Assembly: GCA_050847315.1 (NCBI GenBank) | Contig: CP193791.1 | Source of the DNA: Cedecea sp000277545 | Lineage (GTDB): Bacteria > Pseudomonadota > Gammaproteobacteria > Enterobacterales > Enterobacteriaceae | Reading direction: 5' to 3' (one strand) | DNA: 64,000 bases | Shown: in pieces, positions 15,418-24,373 of the stretch | Position numbering within the stretch: position 1 is the stretch's first letter | Layout: each line of letters starts with the position of its first letter | Program-made: the position numbers and the translations under genes | Notes under the pieces: model-generated | Seen by the model: only the letters and a program-made list of their open reading frames with translations | Told to the model about the DNA's origin: nothing | The model's database searches: none

Positions 15418-17478
15418 TTAGTCAGGTTGTTCCAGAGTTTTAATATAATCGTAGATCGCCAGCTGCGAACGCACTTTCCGGCGGTTGCCGCGCGGCACAT
15501 AGCGATTACTCAGTTCTTTGTCGATGATGCGCGCTTTCACCGTGTCGTTCAGCTGGATATCAATGATATCGAGCATACGCTGCTTCAGGCGCGGATCGAG
15601 GACCGGGACGGCCACTTCAATGCGGTAGTCGATGTTACGGGTCATCCAGTCGGCTGACGAGAGGAAGACTTTTTTATCGCCACCGTTTTCAAAAATATAG
15701 ACCCGGTCGTGCTCGAGGTAGCGGTCAACGATACTCTGCACGCGGATATTATCGCTGATCCCGTCGAGTTCTGGAATCAGCGAACACATGCCGCGTATTA
15801 GCAGGTTCACCTTCACGCCCGCGCTGGAGGCCGCATAAAGTCTGTCCACCAGGCCTTTGTCTACCAGGTTATTCAGCTTCAGCGTGATCCCGGCAGGCTG
15901 CCCGTTCTGGGCATTTTTGATTTCGCGATCGACCAAATCGTACAGCAGGCGACGCGAGTTCTGCGGCGACACCAGCAGATAGTCGAAGGTCACCGGGCGG
16001 TACGGATTTTCGATAAAGTTGAACACGCGACGCACTTCGTTGGTGATGCGAGCATCGGCGGTTAACAGGGAATAGTCCGTGTAGAGACGGGCGGTTTTCT
16101 CGTTAAAGTTACCGGTCCCAATATGCGCATAACGCACAATCTCTTCGCCTTCCATGCGGGAAATAAGGAACAGCTTGGCGTGAATTTTCAGCCCCGGCGC
16201 GGAGAAGATAACGTGCACGCCCGCCTCGGTAAGGCGCTTCGCCCAGTGGATATTCGCTTCTTCGTCAAAACGTGCCTGCAGCTCGACCACCACGGTGACT
16301 TTCTTGCCGTTATGGGCGGCGTGGATCATGGCGTCAATAATGCGTGAGTCTTTCGCCACGCGGTAGATATTGATTTTAATCGCCAGCACGCTTGGATCGA
16401 AGGAGGCCTGGCGCAGCAGCTCAAGAACGTGTTCGAAGGTGTGGTACGGGTAGTAAAGCAGGACGTCACGCTCGCGGATGGCGTCGAACCCGTTACGGAA
16501 TTTATCGAACCAGATATGGCGCAGGCGCGGCAGCGGCTTGTTCACCAGGTTAGCTTTCCCGACGTTCGGGAAGCCAATAAAGTCTTTAAAGTTGTGGTAG
16601 CGTCCGCCGGGAATGATCGAGTCGTAGTTGGAAATGGTCAGCTTGTCGCGCAGCATCTCCACCATCGCATCCGGCATATCGCGCTGATAAACAAAGCGCA
16701 CCGGCTCGGCGGTCAGACGCTGTTTCAGGCTGGAGGACATCAGTTCCAGCAGGCTGGATTCCATTTCGGTAACCAGGTCGTACTCGGCGTCACGCGTCAT
16801 CTTCATTGAATAGGCGTTGAGCGCGTCGTAATCGAAGAATCCTTTGAAGATCTCGTCCAGGCAGTAGCGCAGGATGTTATCCAGCAGGATCATCGGCTTG
16901 CGGCGACGTGGTGCTTCCGGCGGCAGGTTCACAAACCGCGGCACTTTGTCCGACGGGATCTCCAGCAGCGCGTAGCGAATGCTGTCCCCACGAATGATTT
17001 CGACCGCCAGGTAGGTGTAATCGTCCTTCAGGAACTGCACCAGGTCGGTATCGCGGTTGATCAAAATCGGCGTGATGTGCGGGCGAAGCTGATGCTTGAA
17101 GTAGCTGCGCAGCCAGCTTTGCTGATTTTCGGAAAGCTGACGTTCGTTAATCAGGAAGATTTGGTTGCGGGCCATCTCCAGCAGCAGCTCGTTATACAGG
17201 CTGTCAAATTCCTGATCGGCCTTCAGCACCCGAGCCTGAATCTTGTTCAGCAGGTGGCGCTGGTTGGAAGGAGAACCCTGTTCTTCACTGATTAAAATGC
17301 GGCGCTTCAGTTCGGCGAAACGCACTTTATAGAATTCATCGAGGTTATTGGAATAGATGCCGAGAAAACGCATCCTTTCAATCAACGGGTTGAGCTTGTC
17401 CGCCGCTTCCTGCAGAACGCGTTCGTTAAAAGACAACCAGCTCAGTTCTTTTTCGATATACAGCTTATCCTGACCCAT
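15418..17478 (-). CDS. ppk: Polyphosphate kinase 1
   Basis: A 686-residue membrane-associated polyphosphate kinase that makes polyphosphate from ATP reversibly. N, H, C1 and C2 domains are in order. The start reads MGQDKLYIEKELSWLSFNERV; the phosphohistidine region is IHAKLFLISR in the C1 domain, with the second conserved histidine in YLEHDRVYIFENGG. Length matches E. coli Ppk (688). It is the first gene of the ppk-ppx operon. A Pho-box-like sequence lies upstream at 17595-17612, in keeping with PhoB control of this operon in E. coli. Confidence 0.97.
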   Translation of the reverse strand: MGQDKLYIEKELSWLSFNERVLQEAADKLNPLIERMRFLGIYSNNLDEFYKVRFAELKRRILISEEQGSPSNQRHLLNKIQARVLKADQEFDSLYNELLLEMARNQIFLINERQLSENQQSWLRSYFKHQLRPHITPILINRDTDLVQFLKDDYTYLAVEIIRGDSIRYALLEIPSDKVPRFVNLPPEAPRRRKPMILLDNILRYCLDEIFKGFFDYDALNAYSMKMTRDAEYDLVTEMESSLLELMSSSLKQRLTAEPVRFVYQRDMPDAMVEMLRDKLTISNYDSIIPGGRYHNFKDFIGFPNVGKANLVNKPLPRLRHIWFDKFRNGFDAIRERDVLLYYPYHTFEHVLELLRQASFDPSVLAIKINIYRVAKDSRIIDAMIHAAHNGKKVTVVVELQARFDEEANIHWAKRLTEAGVHVIFSAPGLKIHAKLFLISRMEGEEIVRYAHIGTGNFNEKTARLYTDYSLLTADARITNEVRRVFNFIENPYRPVTFDYLLVSPQNSRRLLYDLVDREIKNAQNGQPAGITLKLNNLVDKGLVDRLYAASSAGVKVNLLIRGMCSLIPELDGISDNIRVQSIVDRYLEHDRVYIFENGGDKKVFLSSADWMTRNIDYRIEVAVPVLDPRLKQRMLDIIDIQLNDTVKARIIDKELSNRYVPRGNRRKVRSQLAIYDYIKTLEQPD

Positions 17479-17594
17479 TAGTCCTCACACTCCGTTTTCG
17501 TGGACGTGGCAATGCCGTCACCGTCACGTCAGTTATTATGGCGAGCTTTAGCGGAGAATGTCCAACTATGCAGATGAAACTCTCTCATCTGACC

Positions 17595-17612
17595 ATGACA
17601 ACTTTATGAGAG
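17595..17612 (-). promoter_or_regulatory. Pho box upstream of ppk
   Basis: On the minus strand CTCTCAT-AAAG-TTGTCAT matches the PhoB 18-base box (two CTGTCAT units with a 4-base AT spacer) at 16 of 18 places. It is 117 bases before the ppk start codon. Confidence 0.65.
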
Positions 17613-17620
17613 ACAGACAC

Positions 17621-17645
17621 AAAAAAAGGGCCTAAGCCCTTTTTA
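17621..17645. terminator. Terminator of purMN
   Basis: AAAAAAAGGGC-ctaa-GCCCTTTTTT between purN and ppk. Runs of A on the left and T on the right make it able to act on both strands; it serves purMN on the minus strand. Confidence 0.85.
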
Positions 17646-17651
17646 GTTAAA

Positions 17652-18290
17652 TTATTCTGCTGCATGTCCCTGCGGGGGCAGCTGCACGCCATCAAGCCAG
17701 GCGGCGTTTTGGCGCATTTTTAGTCGATCGTCGAGGAACCAACTGACGACCAGCGGGTAAATCGCGTGTTCCTGGTGCTGAACGCGGGCGGTGATTTCGT
17801 CCTCATCATCCCCTTCAAATACCGGCACTTTGGCCTGCAAAATGACCGGGCCGCCGTCCAGTTCGTCAGTGACAAAATGCACGGAAGTGCCGTGCTCTTC
17901 ATCGCCGTTTTCCAGCACCTGGCGGTGGGTATGCAGACCGGGATATTTCGGCAGCAGGGAAGGGTGAATGTTGAGTAAACGACCGCTGTAGCGCGCCACA
18001 AAGGCCGGGCTGAGAATGCGCATATAACCCGCCAGCACCACGACGTCCGGCGCGTAGGCGTCAATCTCCTGCATCAGCTGGCGATCGAACGCCTCCCGGC
18101 TGGCAAACTCGCTTGCCGTCAGCGCGTGGGTCGGGATCCCGGCTTCGCGGGCTCGCTCAAGGCCGAACGCGTCGGCCTTATTGCTGAACACCGCGCTGAT
18201 GGTGCCGTTAATCTTCCTCTGCTGGCAGGCGTCAATGATCGCCTGCAGATTGCTTCCGTTACCGGAAATCAGCACCACAATGTGTTTCAT
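17652..18290 (-). CDS. purN: Phosphoribosylglycinamide formyltransferase 1
   Basis: A 212-residue cytosolic enzyme that transfers a formyl group from 10-formyl-tetrahydrofolate to GAR, the third step of purine synthesis. The start MKHIVVLISGNGSNLQAIIDA contains the phosphate-binding loop; the catalytic Asn-His-Asp set is seen in LLNIHPSLLPKYPGLHTH (Asn, His) and HFVTDELDGGPVI (Asp). Its ATG overlaps the purM stop by one base (TAATG), so translation is coupled. The purMN pair is under a PurR site upstream of purM. Confidence 0.97.
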   Translation of the reverse strand: MKHIVVLISGNGSNLQAIIDACQQRKINGTISAVFSNKADAFGLERAREAGIPTHALTASEFASREAFDRQLMQEIDAYAPDVVVLAGYMRILSPAFVARYSGRLLNIHPSLLPKYPGLHTHRQVLENGDEEHGTSVHFVTDELDGGPVILQAKVPVFEGDDEDEITARVQHQEHAIYPLVVSWFLDDRLKMRQNAAWLDGVQLPPQGHAAE

Positions 18291-19327
18291 TACTCAATAA
18301 CCACGCGCTCTTCGGAATCAGATGCCTTGATGATACCGATTTTCCACGCCTTTTCACCTTTGGCCTGCATCAGCGCAACGGCTTTATCCGCTTCTGCCGC
18401 CGGCAGCGCAATGACCATGCCCACGCCGCAGTTAAAGGTGCGGTACATTTCGTGACGGCTGATGTTGCCGGCCTGCTGCAGCCAGTTGAAGACGGCTGGC
18501 CACTGCCAGGAAGATTCGGTGATAACGGCCTGGGTGTTGTCCGGCAGTACGCGCGGAATATTTTCCCAGAAGCCGCCGCCGGTCAGGTGGGCGATGGCGT
18601 GAACATCCACGTTTTCAATCAGCTCAAGGATATTTTTCACGTAAATGCGGGTTGGCTCGAGCAGGTGATCCGCCAGAGGTTTCCCTGCCAGTTCGGTGGT
18701 CAGCGGGTCGGTGCCGCTCACTTCCAGCACTTTGCGCACCAGCGAGTAGCCGTTGGAGTGCAGGCCGCTTGAACCCAATGCAATCAGGACATCGCCATCG
18801 GCAACTTTAGACCCGTCGATGATTTCAGACTTCTCAACTACGCCTACGCAGAACCCGGCCACGTCGTAGTCTTCCCCGTGGTACATGCCTGGCATCTCAG
18901 CGGTTTCACCGCCAACCAGCGAGCAGCCTGACTGCAGGCAGCCTTCGGCGATGCCGGTGATAACGCTGGCGGCAGTATCCACGTCCAGCTTGCCGGTGGC
19001 GTAGTAGTCGAGGAAGAACAGCGGCTCGGCGCCCTGAACCACCAGGTCGTTCACGCACATGGCGACCAGGTCAATGCCGATCGCGTCGTGGCGTTTTAAA
19101 TCCATGGCCAGACGCAGCTTGGTCCCCACACCGTCGGTGCCGGAAACCAGAATCGGTTCGCGATATTTCTGAGGCAACGCGCACAGCGCACCGAAACCGC
19201 CCAGGCCACCCATCACTTCCGGGCGGCGGGTCTTTTTCACTACGCCTTTAATTCTGTCGACCAGAGCGTTACCAGCATCAATATCTACACCGGCATCTTT
19301 ATAGCTGAGAGAGGTTTTATCGGTCAC
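18290..19327 (-). CDS. purM: Phosphoribosylformylglycinamidine cyclo-ligase (AIR synthetase)
   Basis: AIR synthetase closes the imidazole ring using ATP, the fifth step of purine synthesis. The protein of 345 residues, starting at GTG with TDKTSLSYKDAGVDIDAG after it, equals E. coli PurM in length; GGGGAA lies 7 bases upstream. A longer open frame exists but is not supported. The glycine-rich stretch VMGGLGGFGAL, DGVGTKLRLAMDL and GGETAEMPGMYH are family hallmarks. First gene of the purMN operon; a PurR operator lies 54 bases before the start. Confidence 0.97.
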   Translation of the reverse strand: MTDKTSLSYKDAGVDIDAGNALVDRIKGVVKKTRRPEVMGGLGGFGALCALPQKYREPILVSGTDGVGTKLRLAMDLKRHDAIGIDLVAMCVNDLVVQGAEPLFFLDYYATGKLDVDTAASVITGIAEGCLQSGCSLVGGETAEMPGMYHGEDYDVAGFCVGVVEKSEIIDGSKVADGDVLIALGSSGLHSNGYSLVRKVLEVSGTDPLTTELAGKPLADHLLEPTRIYVKNILELIENVDVHAIAHLTGGGFWENIPRVLPDNTQAVITESSWQWPAVFNWLQQAGNISRHEMYRTFNCGVGMVIALPAAEADKAVALMQAKGEKAWKIGIIKASDSEERVVIE

Positions 19328-19380
19328 TGCTCGTTCCCCACGGGTGGTATATAAGAAAAACGCGGCAATTCTAACAGTGG

Positions 19381-19396
19381 AGGCAAACGTTTGCGA
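19381..19396. promoter_or_regulatory. PurR operator of purMN
   Basis: AGGCAAACGTTTGCGA matches the PurR consensus ACGCAAACGTTTGCGT at 13 of 16 bases, with the full central GCAAACGTTTGC core. Confidence 0.88.
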
Positions 19397-19497
19397 GCCT
19401 CTTGTCATCGGCAAGAAAAGAATTCCTGAGATAGACTCAATCCAGTCCGGTTGATCTCGATCATCCCATTAGCTGTAGCGCAGCGGCAAAAAAGCGG

Positions 19498-19519
19498 TAT
19501 AATCCGGCGATTTTTTTTG
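19498..19519 (+). promoter_or_regulatory. upp promoter with T-run initial transcript
   Basis: A perfect -10 TATAAT (19498-19503) is followed by CCGGC and then GATTTTTTTTG. In E. coli the upp promoter has the same arrangement; at high UTP, RNA polymerase slips on the T run and aborts, so expression falls as UTP rises. Conservation suggests the same control here. Confidence 0.8.
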
Positions 19520-19550
19520 TGGTAGCCAACTATCTCGGGGGAGAAAGAGT

Positions 19551-20177
19551 ATGAAGATCGTGGAAGTGAAACACCCACTCGTCAAACACAAGCTGGGCCT
19601 GATGCGCGAGCAAGACATCAGCACCAAGCGCTTTCGTGAACTCGCCTCTGAAGTAGGCAGCCTGCTTACTTATGAAGCCACTGCGGACCTGGAAACCGAG
19701 AAAGTCACCATCGAAGGCTGGAACGGCCCGGTGGAAGTCGACCAGATCAAAGGCAAAAAAATTACCGTTGTGCCAATTCTGCGTGCTGGCCTTGGCATGA
19801 TGGAAGGCGTTCTGGAAAACGTACCCAGCGCGCGTATCAGCGTCGTTGGCGTTTACCGCGATGAAGAAACCCTGCAGCCGGTGCCTTACTTCCAGAAGCT
19901 GGTTTCTAATATAGAAGAACGTATGGCGCTGGTGGTTGACCCGATGCTGGCGACCGGCGGTTCTATGATTGCCACCATCGACCTGCTGAAAAAAGCGGGT
20001 TGTACCAGCATTAAGGTACTGGTGCTGGTTGCAGCGCCGGAAGGCATCGCCGCGCTGGAAAAAGCGCACCCGGACGTGGAGTTGTACACCGCTTCTATCG
20101 ATCAGGGCCTCAACGAGCACGGGTACATTATTCCTGGCCTCGGTGATGCGGGCGATAAGATATTCGGAACAAAATAA
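19551..20177 (+). CDS. upp: Uracil phosphoribosyltransferase
   Basis: A 208-residue cytosolic enzyme that makes UMP from uracil and PRPP. It begins MKIVEVKHPLVKHKLGLMRE as in E. coli, with the PRPP-binding motif VVDPMLATGGSMIATI and the uracil-binding end YIIPGLGDAGDKIFGT. GGGGGAGAAAGAGT precedes the ATG. The uracil permease gene uraA follows after an attenuator-like hairpin, so the two work together in uracil salvage. Confidence 0.98.
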   Translation: MKIVEVKHPLVKHKLGLMREQDISTKRFRELASEVGSLLTYEATADLETEKVTIEGWNGPVEVDQIKGKKITVVPILRAGLGMMEGVLENVPSARISVVGVYRDEETLQPVPYFQKLVSNIEERMALVVDPMLATGGSMIATIDLLKKAGCTSIKVLVLVAAPEGIAALEKAHPDVELYTASIDQGLNEHGYIIPGLGDAGDKIFGTK

Positions 20178-20185
20178 GATTCATC

Positions 20186-20213
20186 AGCCGACTTTGAAAG
20201 TCGGCTTTTTTTT
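20186..20213 (+). terminator. Terminator/attenuator between upp and uraA
   Basis: Nine-bp stem AGCCGACTT-tga-AAGTCGGCT followed by eight T residues. Confidence 0.9.
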
Positions 20214-20262
20214 GATTGAAGCAAACACCGTTCGTTAAAAATAACACTTAGAGGAAAACAAC

Positions 20263-21549
20263 ATGACCCGCCGCGCCATTGGGGTAAGTGAACGCCCGCC
20301 CTTACTGCAAACGATTCCGTTGAGCCTGCAGCATCTGTTCGCCATGTTCGGCGCAACCGTGCTGGTGCCGATCCTGTTCCACATCAACCCGGCTACGGTG
20401 CTGCTGTTTAACGGCATTGGCACCTTGCTTTATCTGTTCATCTGTAAAGGCAAAATCCCGGCGTATCTGGGGTCCAGCTTCGCGTTTATCTCTCCGGTAT
20501 TGCTGCTGCTGCCGCTGGGGTATGAAGTAGCCCTCGGCGGATTTATCATGTGCGGCGTGCTGTTCTGCATCGTGGCGCTGATTGTGAAAAAAGCCGGTAC
20601 CGGCTGGCTGGACGTGATGTTCCCTCCGGCGGCGATGGGTGCGATTGTTGCGGTTATCGGTCTTGAGCTGGCGGGCGTGGCGGCTAACATGGCCGGACTG
20701 TTGCCTGCGGATGGCGCATCCCCGGATTCCACCACCATTATTATCTCGCTGGTGACGCTGGCGGTCACGGTGTTTGGTTCCGTGCTGTTCCGTGGTTTTA
20801 TGGCCATTATCCCGATTCTCATCGGCGTGCTGGCGGGTTACGCGCTCTCCTTCGCCATGGGCGTGGTAGACGTGACGCCCATCCTCGAAGCGCACTGGTT
20901 CGCGCTGCCAACCTTCTATACGCCTCGCTTTGAATGGTTCGCTATCTTCACCATTCTGCCTGCGGCGCTGGTGGTTATTGCCGAACACGTGGGCCACCTT
21001 GTGGTGACCGCGAATATCGTGAAAAAAGACCTGATTCGCGACCCGGGCCTGCACCGTTCGATGTTTGCCAACGGCATTTCAACCGTGTTCTCCGGCTTCT
21101 TCGGCTCCACGCCAAACACCACCTACGGTGAGAACATCGGCGTCATGGCGATCACCCGCGTGTACTCGACCTGGGTTATCGGCGGTGCGGCAATTATCGC
21201 CATTCTGCTTTCCTGTGTCGGCAAACTGGCGGCGGCGATTCAAATCATTCCGGTGCCGGTGATGGGCGGTGTTTCTCTGTTGCTGTACGGAGTGATCGGC
21301 GCCTCCGGTATTCGCGTGCTGATCGAATCCAAAGTGGATTACAGCAAAGCGCAAAACCTGATCCTGACCTCCGTGATCCTGATCATCGGGGTGAGCGGGG
21401 CGAAGGTGCACATTGGTGCGGCAGAGCTGAAAGGCATGGCGCTGGCGACCATCGTCGGCGTAGGCCTGAGTCTTATTTTCAAACTTATCAGCATACTGCG
21501 CCCGGAAGAAGTCGTGCTTGACGCGAAAGACAACGACGCGCAGGCCTGA
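20263..21549 (+). CDS. uraA: Uracil:proton symporter UraA
   Basis: A 428-residue inner-membrane uracil importer of the nucleobase-ascorbate transporter family, with about 14 membrane segments. Uracil-binding and family stretches include SSFAFISPVLLLLPLGYEVAL, the glutamate of VVIAEHVGHLVVT and the FGSTPNTTYGENIGV motif. Nearly identical to E. coli UraA over most of its length. AGAGGAAAACAAC precedes the ATG. It follows upp and delivers its substrate. Confidence 0.97.
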   Translation: MTRRAIGVSERPPLLQTIPLSLQHLFAMFGATVLVPILFHINPATVLLFNGIGTLLYLFICKGKIPAYLGSSFAFISPVLLLLPLGYEVALGGFIMCGVLFCIVALIVKKAGTGWLDVMFPPAAMGAIVAVIGLELAGVAANMAGLLPADGASPDSTTIIISLVTLAVTVFGSVLFRGFMAIIPILIGVLAGYALSFAMGVVDVTPILEAHWFALPTFYTPRFEWFAIFTILPAALVVIAEHVGHLVVTANIVKKDLIRDPGLHRSMFANGISTVFSGFFGSTPNTTYGENIGVMAITRVYSTWVIGGAAIIAILLSCVGKLAAAIQIIPVPVMGGVSLLLYGVIGASGIRVLIESKVDYSKAQNLILTSVILIIGVSGAKVHIGAAELKGMALATIVGVGLSLIFKLISILRPEEVVLDAKDNDAQA

Positions 21550-21560
21550 TCGTTTCCTCG

Positions 21561-21580
21561 CCGGGCGGATCCTCGCCCGG
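21561..21580 (+). terminator. Weak hairpin after uraA
   Basis: CCGGGCG-gatcct-CGCCCGG 11 bases after the uraA stop, followed only by TTCTAA, so termination is uncertain. Confidence 0.45.
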
Positions 21581-21646
21581 TTCTAAACCTCAGCCATTCT
21601 GTGTTAGACTCGTTTCGATTTTCTGCCTGTTATGGTTGAGGTACTT

Positions 21647-22348
21647 CTGAATACGCCGGCACAGCTCTCACTGCCACTCTATCTTCCCGACGACGAAACC
21701 TTTGCGAGTTTCTGGCCGGGTGACAACCCTTCTTTATTAGCCGCCCTGCAGGCGGTACTCCGTCAGGATCACAGCGGGTACATCTATTTCTGGTCGCGTG
21801 AAGGCGGCGGGCGCAGCCATTTGCTGCATGCGGCCTGCGCAGAGCTTTCCCAGCGCGGTGAAGCCGTGGGCTATGTGCCGCTGGATAAGCGCACCTGGTT
21901 TGTGCCGGAAGTGCTCGACGGGATGGAGCAGCTGTCGCTGGTTTGCATCGACAATATCGAATGCGTGGCCGGGGACGAGCCGTGGGAAATGGCGATCTTC
22001 AATCTTTATAATCGCATTCTGGAATCCGGGAAAACGCGCCTGCTGATCACAGGTGACAGGCCGCCTCGTCAGCTCAATCTGCAGTTGCCTGACCTGGCTT
22101 CCCGCCTCGATTGGGGGCAAATCTACAAGCTGCAGCCGCTTTCCGATGACGACAAGCTGCAGGCGCTGCAGCTGCGCTCCCGGTTGCGGGGGTTTGAGCT
22201 GCCGGAAGACGTGGGGCGTTTCCTGTTAAAACGCCTCGATCGCGAAATGCGAACCCTGTTTATGACGCTCGATCAGCTCGATCACGCCTCGATTACCGCC
22301 CAGCGCAAACTCACTATTCCGTTCGTCAAAGAGATCCTCAGCCTATAG
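21647..22348 (+). CDS. hda: DnaA regulatory inactivator Hda, CUG start
   Basis: Hda is a DnaA-like AAA+ protein that, with the DNA-loaded beta clamp, drives hydrolysis of DnaA-bound ATP and so prevents re-initiation of replication. The protein of 233 residues matches E. coli Hda in length and sequence (NTPAQLSLPLYLPDDETFASF with the clamp-binding QLSLPL near the N-terminus, GRSHLLHAACAEL as the P-loop, and the arginine finger region DLASRLDWG). E. coli Hda starts at CTG; the same CTG is present here at 21647-21649 with GAGG 5 bases upstream. A longer frame from an ATG at 21632 exists but that ATG overlaps the ribosome site. Confidence 0.93.
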   Translation: MNTPAQLSLPLYLPDDETFASFWPGDNPSLLAALQAVLRQDHSGYIYFWSREGGGRSHLLHAACAELSQRGEAVGYVPLDKRTWFVPEVLDGMEQLSLVCIDNIECVAGDEPWEMAIFNLYNRILESGKTRLLITGDRPPRQLNLQLPDLASRLDWGQIYKLQPLSDDDKLQALQLRSRLRGFELPEDVGRFLLKRLDREMRTLFMTLDQLDHASITAQRKLTIPFVKEILSL

Positions 22349-22350
22349 TT

Positions 22351-22372
22351 TTCCCCGTCCGCCGACGGGGAA
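22351..22372. terminator. Hairpin between convergent hda and ybdL
   Basis: Perfect 9-bp stem TTCCCCGTC-cgcc-GACGGGGAA between the two stop codons; no good T run on either side, so only a possible terminator. Confidence 0.5.
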
Positions 22373-22379
22373 TGTCTCG

Positions 22380-23540
22380 TTATACCTGGCGTAATCTTTC
22401 TGCCGCAGCGTCCAGCGTCGCTTCCTGCTTGGCAAAGCACAGGCGAATCAGCTTGTGCGGGAAAGCATCCGCGCAGAACACCGACAGCGGGATCGCCGCC
22501 ACGCCCACTTCTTTGGTCAGCCACTGGCAGAAACTCACGTCGTCGAGATCGGAGATTTCGCTGTAGTCGGCCAGCAGGAAGTAAGTCCCTTCGCAGGGCA
22601 GAATTTCAAACCGGCTGTCCGCCAGCGCTTCAACAAAGCGGTCGCGGCGCGCGCGGTAAAACTCCGGCAGTTCACGATAATGTTCCGGTTCGGCACGCAG
22701 CATGTCGGCAATCGCAAGCTGCGCCGGGGTATTCACCGCGAACGTCAGGTACTGGTGAACTTTACGCAGCTCCGCACTGATGGCCGCCGGTGCCACGCAG
22801 TAGCCCACTTTCCAGCCCGTCATATGGAACGTTTTGCCGAAAGAGGACACAGAGATAGCGCGCTCGCGCAGCTGCGGGTGGGCCAGCACGCTGGCGTGGC
22901 CTTCTTCGTCGAAGCAGATATGCTCGTACACTTCGTCGCTCAGCACGTAGACTTCGTGCTGCGCAATGGCCTGCCACAGCGCGGCAAAATCACTTTTGCG
23001 CCAGACGGTAGCGGAGGGGTTGTGCGGCGTGTTAAGAATGACGAGGCGAGTTTTGTCGCTCAGCAGGGCAGCAAATTCTTGCCAGTCGACGCGGAAGTGC
23101 GGCGGCTGGAGAGCAATACGTTTCAGAATGCCGCCGGAAAGCGTCACGGCTGGGGCATAGCTGTCATAGCTTGGGTCAAAGCAAATCACTTCATCGCCCG
23201 GACGAACCAGCGCGGTGATGGCGGCATAAAGCGCTTCGGTGGCGCCAGCGGTGACCGTAATATCAGTATTGGCATCCGGCTTGTGGCCGTACAGCGCTTC
23301 GGTTTTCTCGGCGATGGCTTCGCGCAGGTCTGGAACGCCGGTCATCGGTGCATACTGGTTTGCGCCCTGGCTGACGTGAAACGCCAGGCGTTCCTGCAGG
23401 TAGCGCGGGCCGTCAAAATCCGGGAATCCCTGGGAAAGGTTAATCGCATTGTGCTGCTGCGCGAGGGCGCTCATTTGCGTGAAAATAGTGGTGCCGAGCG
23501 CCGGCAGTTTGCTTTCTGGAATCAAAGGGGAGTGGCTCAT
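22380..23540 (-). CDS. ybdL: Methionine aminotransferase (YbdL / MtnE-type)
   Basis: A 386-residue PLP-dependent class I aminotransferase matching E. coli YbdL, which prefers methionine and, in salvage-capable bacteria, makes methionine from 4-methylthio-2-oxobutyrate as the last step. The PLP lysine lies in SSFGKTFHMTGWKVGYC; substrate and cofactor contacts include NLSQGFPDFDGP, NTPHNPSATVW and LSDEVYEHICFD. It is divergent from mtnC, and two tandem MetJ boxes lie in the shared control region. In E. coli this gene sits beside ybdH; here ybdH is 9 kb away in the same block. Confidence 0.93.
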   Translation of the reverse strand: MSHSPLIPESKLPALGTTIFTQMSALAQQHNAINLSQGFPDFDGPRYLQERLAFHVSQGANQYAPMTGVPDLREAIAEKTEALYGHKPDANTDITVTAGATEALYAAITALVRPGDEVICFDPSYDSYAPAVTLSGGILKRIALQPPHFRVDWQEFAALLSDKTRLVILNTPHNPSATVWRKSDFAALWQAIAQHEVYVLSDEVYEHICFDEEGHASVLAHPQLRERAISVSSFGKTFHMTGWKVGYCVAPAAISAELRKVHQYLTFAVNTPAQLAIADMLRAEPEHYRELPEFYRARRDRFVEALADSRFEILPCEGTYFLLADYSEISDLDDVSFCQWLTKEVGVAAIPLSVFCADAFPHKLIRLCFAKQEATLDAAAERLRQV

Positions 23541-23618
23541 TATTCTTCGACCTTAACGTGGTGCGTGTGTTTCCCTGTGTTGCCGGGACTATAACACGAT
23601 GTTAAGATTTAGCAATCA

Positions 23619-23634
23619 AGACGCTTAGACGTCT
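23619..23634. promoter_or_regulatory. Tandem MetJ boxes between ybdL and mtnC
   Basis: Two adjoining 8-base units, AGACGCTT and AGACGTCT, match the MetJ box AGACGTCT at 6 and 8 places. MetJ needs at least two neighbouring boxes. The site can control both divergent genes. Confidence 0.82.
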
Positions 23635-23686
23635 AAATAATAATGACCTCAGTTGCCAACATAACGCAGCGTTAACGGCTGGAGAG

Positions 23687-24373
23687 ATGATGATTCGCGC
23701 CATTGTTACCGATATTGAAGGCACCACCAGCGACATTCGCTTTGTGCACAACATCCTGTTCCCGTATGCCCGCGAACGCCTCGCGGGTTTTGTTCGCGAG
23801 CAGCAAAATGAAATAGCCCCAATACTCAACGACCTGCGGGCGGAAATTAATGAACCGCAGGCGGATATTGAACGGCTGATTGAGACGTTGTTTAGCTTCA
23901 TGGATGTAGATCGTAAATCTACCGCGCTAAAAGCGCTGCAGGGCCTTATCTGGCGGGATGGCTACGTGAATGGAGACTTCACCGGCCATCTCTATGATGA
24001 CGTTCTGCCCGCGCTCAAGGCCTGGAAACAGCAGGGCATTGCCCTGTATGTCTATTCATCCGGCTCGGTGGCGGCGCAGAAGCTGCTTTTTGGCTACAGC
24101 GACGCCGGGAATATTACTGAGTTGTTCAGCGGCTATTTTGATACCCACGTGGGGGCCAAGCGTGAAGCGCAGTCCTACCGCAACATCGCGGCGGAGATGG
24201 ACGTGGCACCTGAGTCGCTGCTGTTCTTGTCAGATATTCACCAGGAGCTGGATGCCGCACGGGAAGCCGGTTGGCAAACCGTGCAGCTTATTCGCGGCGA
24301 GGCGGATGACGTCAGCCACCATCGCCAGGTAAACCGTTTCGACCACATTAATCTGGAGTCGTTTTCTTCATGA
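23687..24373 (+). CDS. mtnC: Acireductone synthase (enolase-phosphatase E1)
   Basis: A 228-residue HAD-family enzyme that enolises and then dephosphorylates 2,3-diketo-5-methylthiopentyl-1-phosphate, yielding acireductone in the methionine salvage pathway. The HAD motifs are present: IVTDIEGTTSDI near the N-terminus, YVYSSGSVAAQKLLF (motif II) and FLSDIHQELDAAREAGW (motif III). Length matches Klebsiella MtnC. Two possible ATG starts are adjacent (ATGATG); GGAGAG lies upstream. Its stop overlaps the mtnD start. In related genera mtnB precedes it, but here there is no room for it. Confidence 0.96.
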   Translation: MMIRAIVTDIEGTTSDIRFVHNILFPYARERLAGFVREQQNEIAPILNDLRAEINEPQADIERLIETLFSFMDVDRKSTALKALQGLIWRDGYVNGDFTGHLYDDVLPALKAWKQQGIALYVYSSGSVAAQKLLFGYSDAGNITELFSGYFDTHVGAKREAQSYRNIAAEMDVAPESLLFLSDIHQELDAAREAGWQTVQLIRGEADDVSHHRQVNRFDHINLESFSS

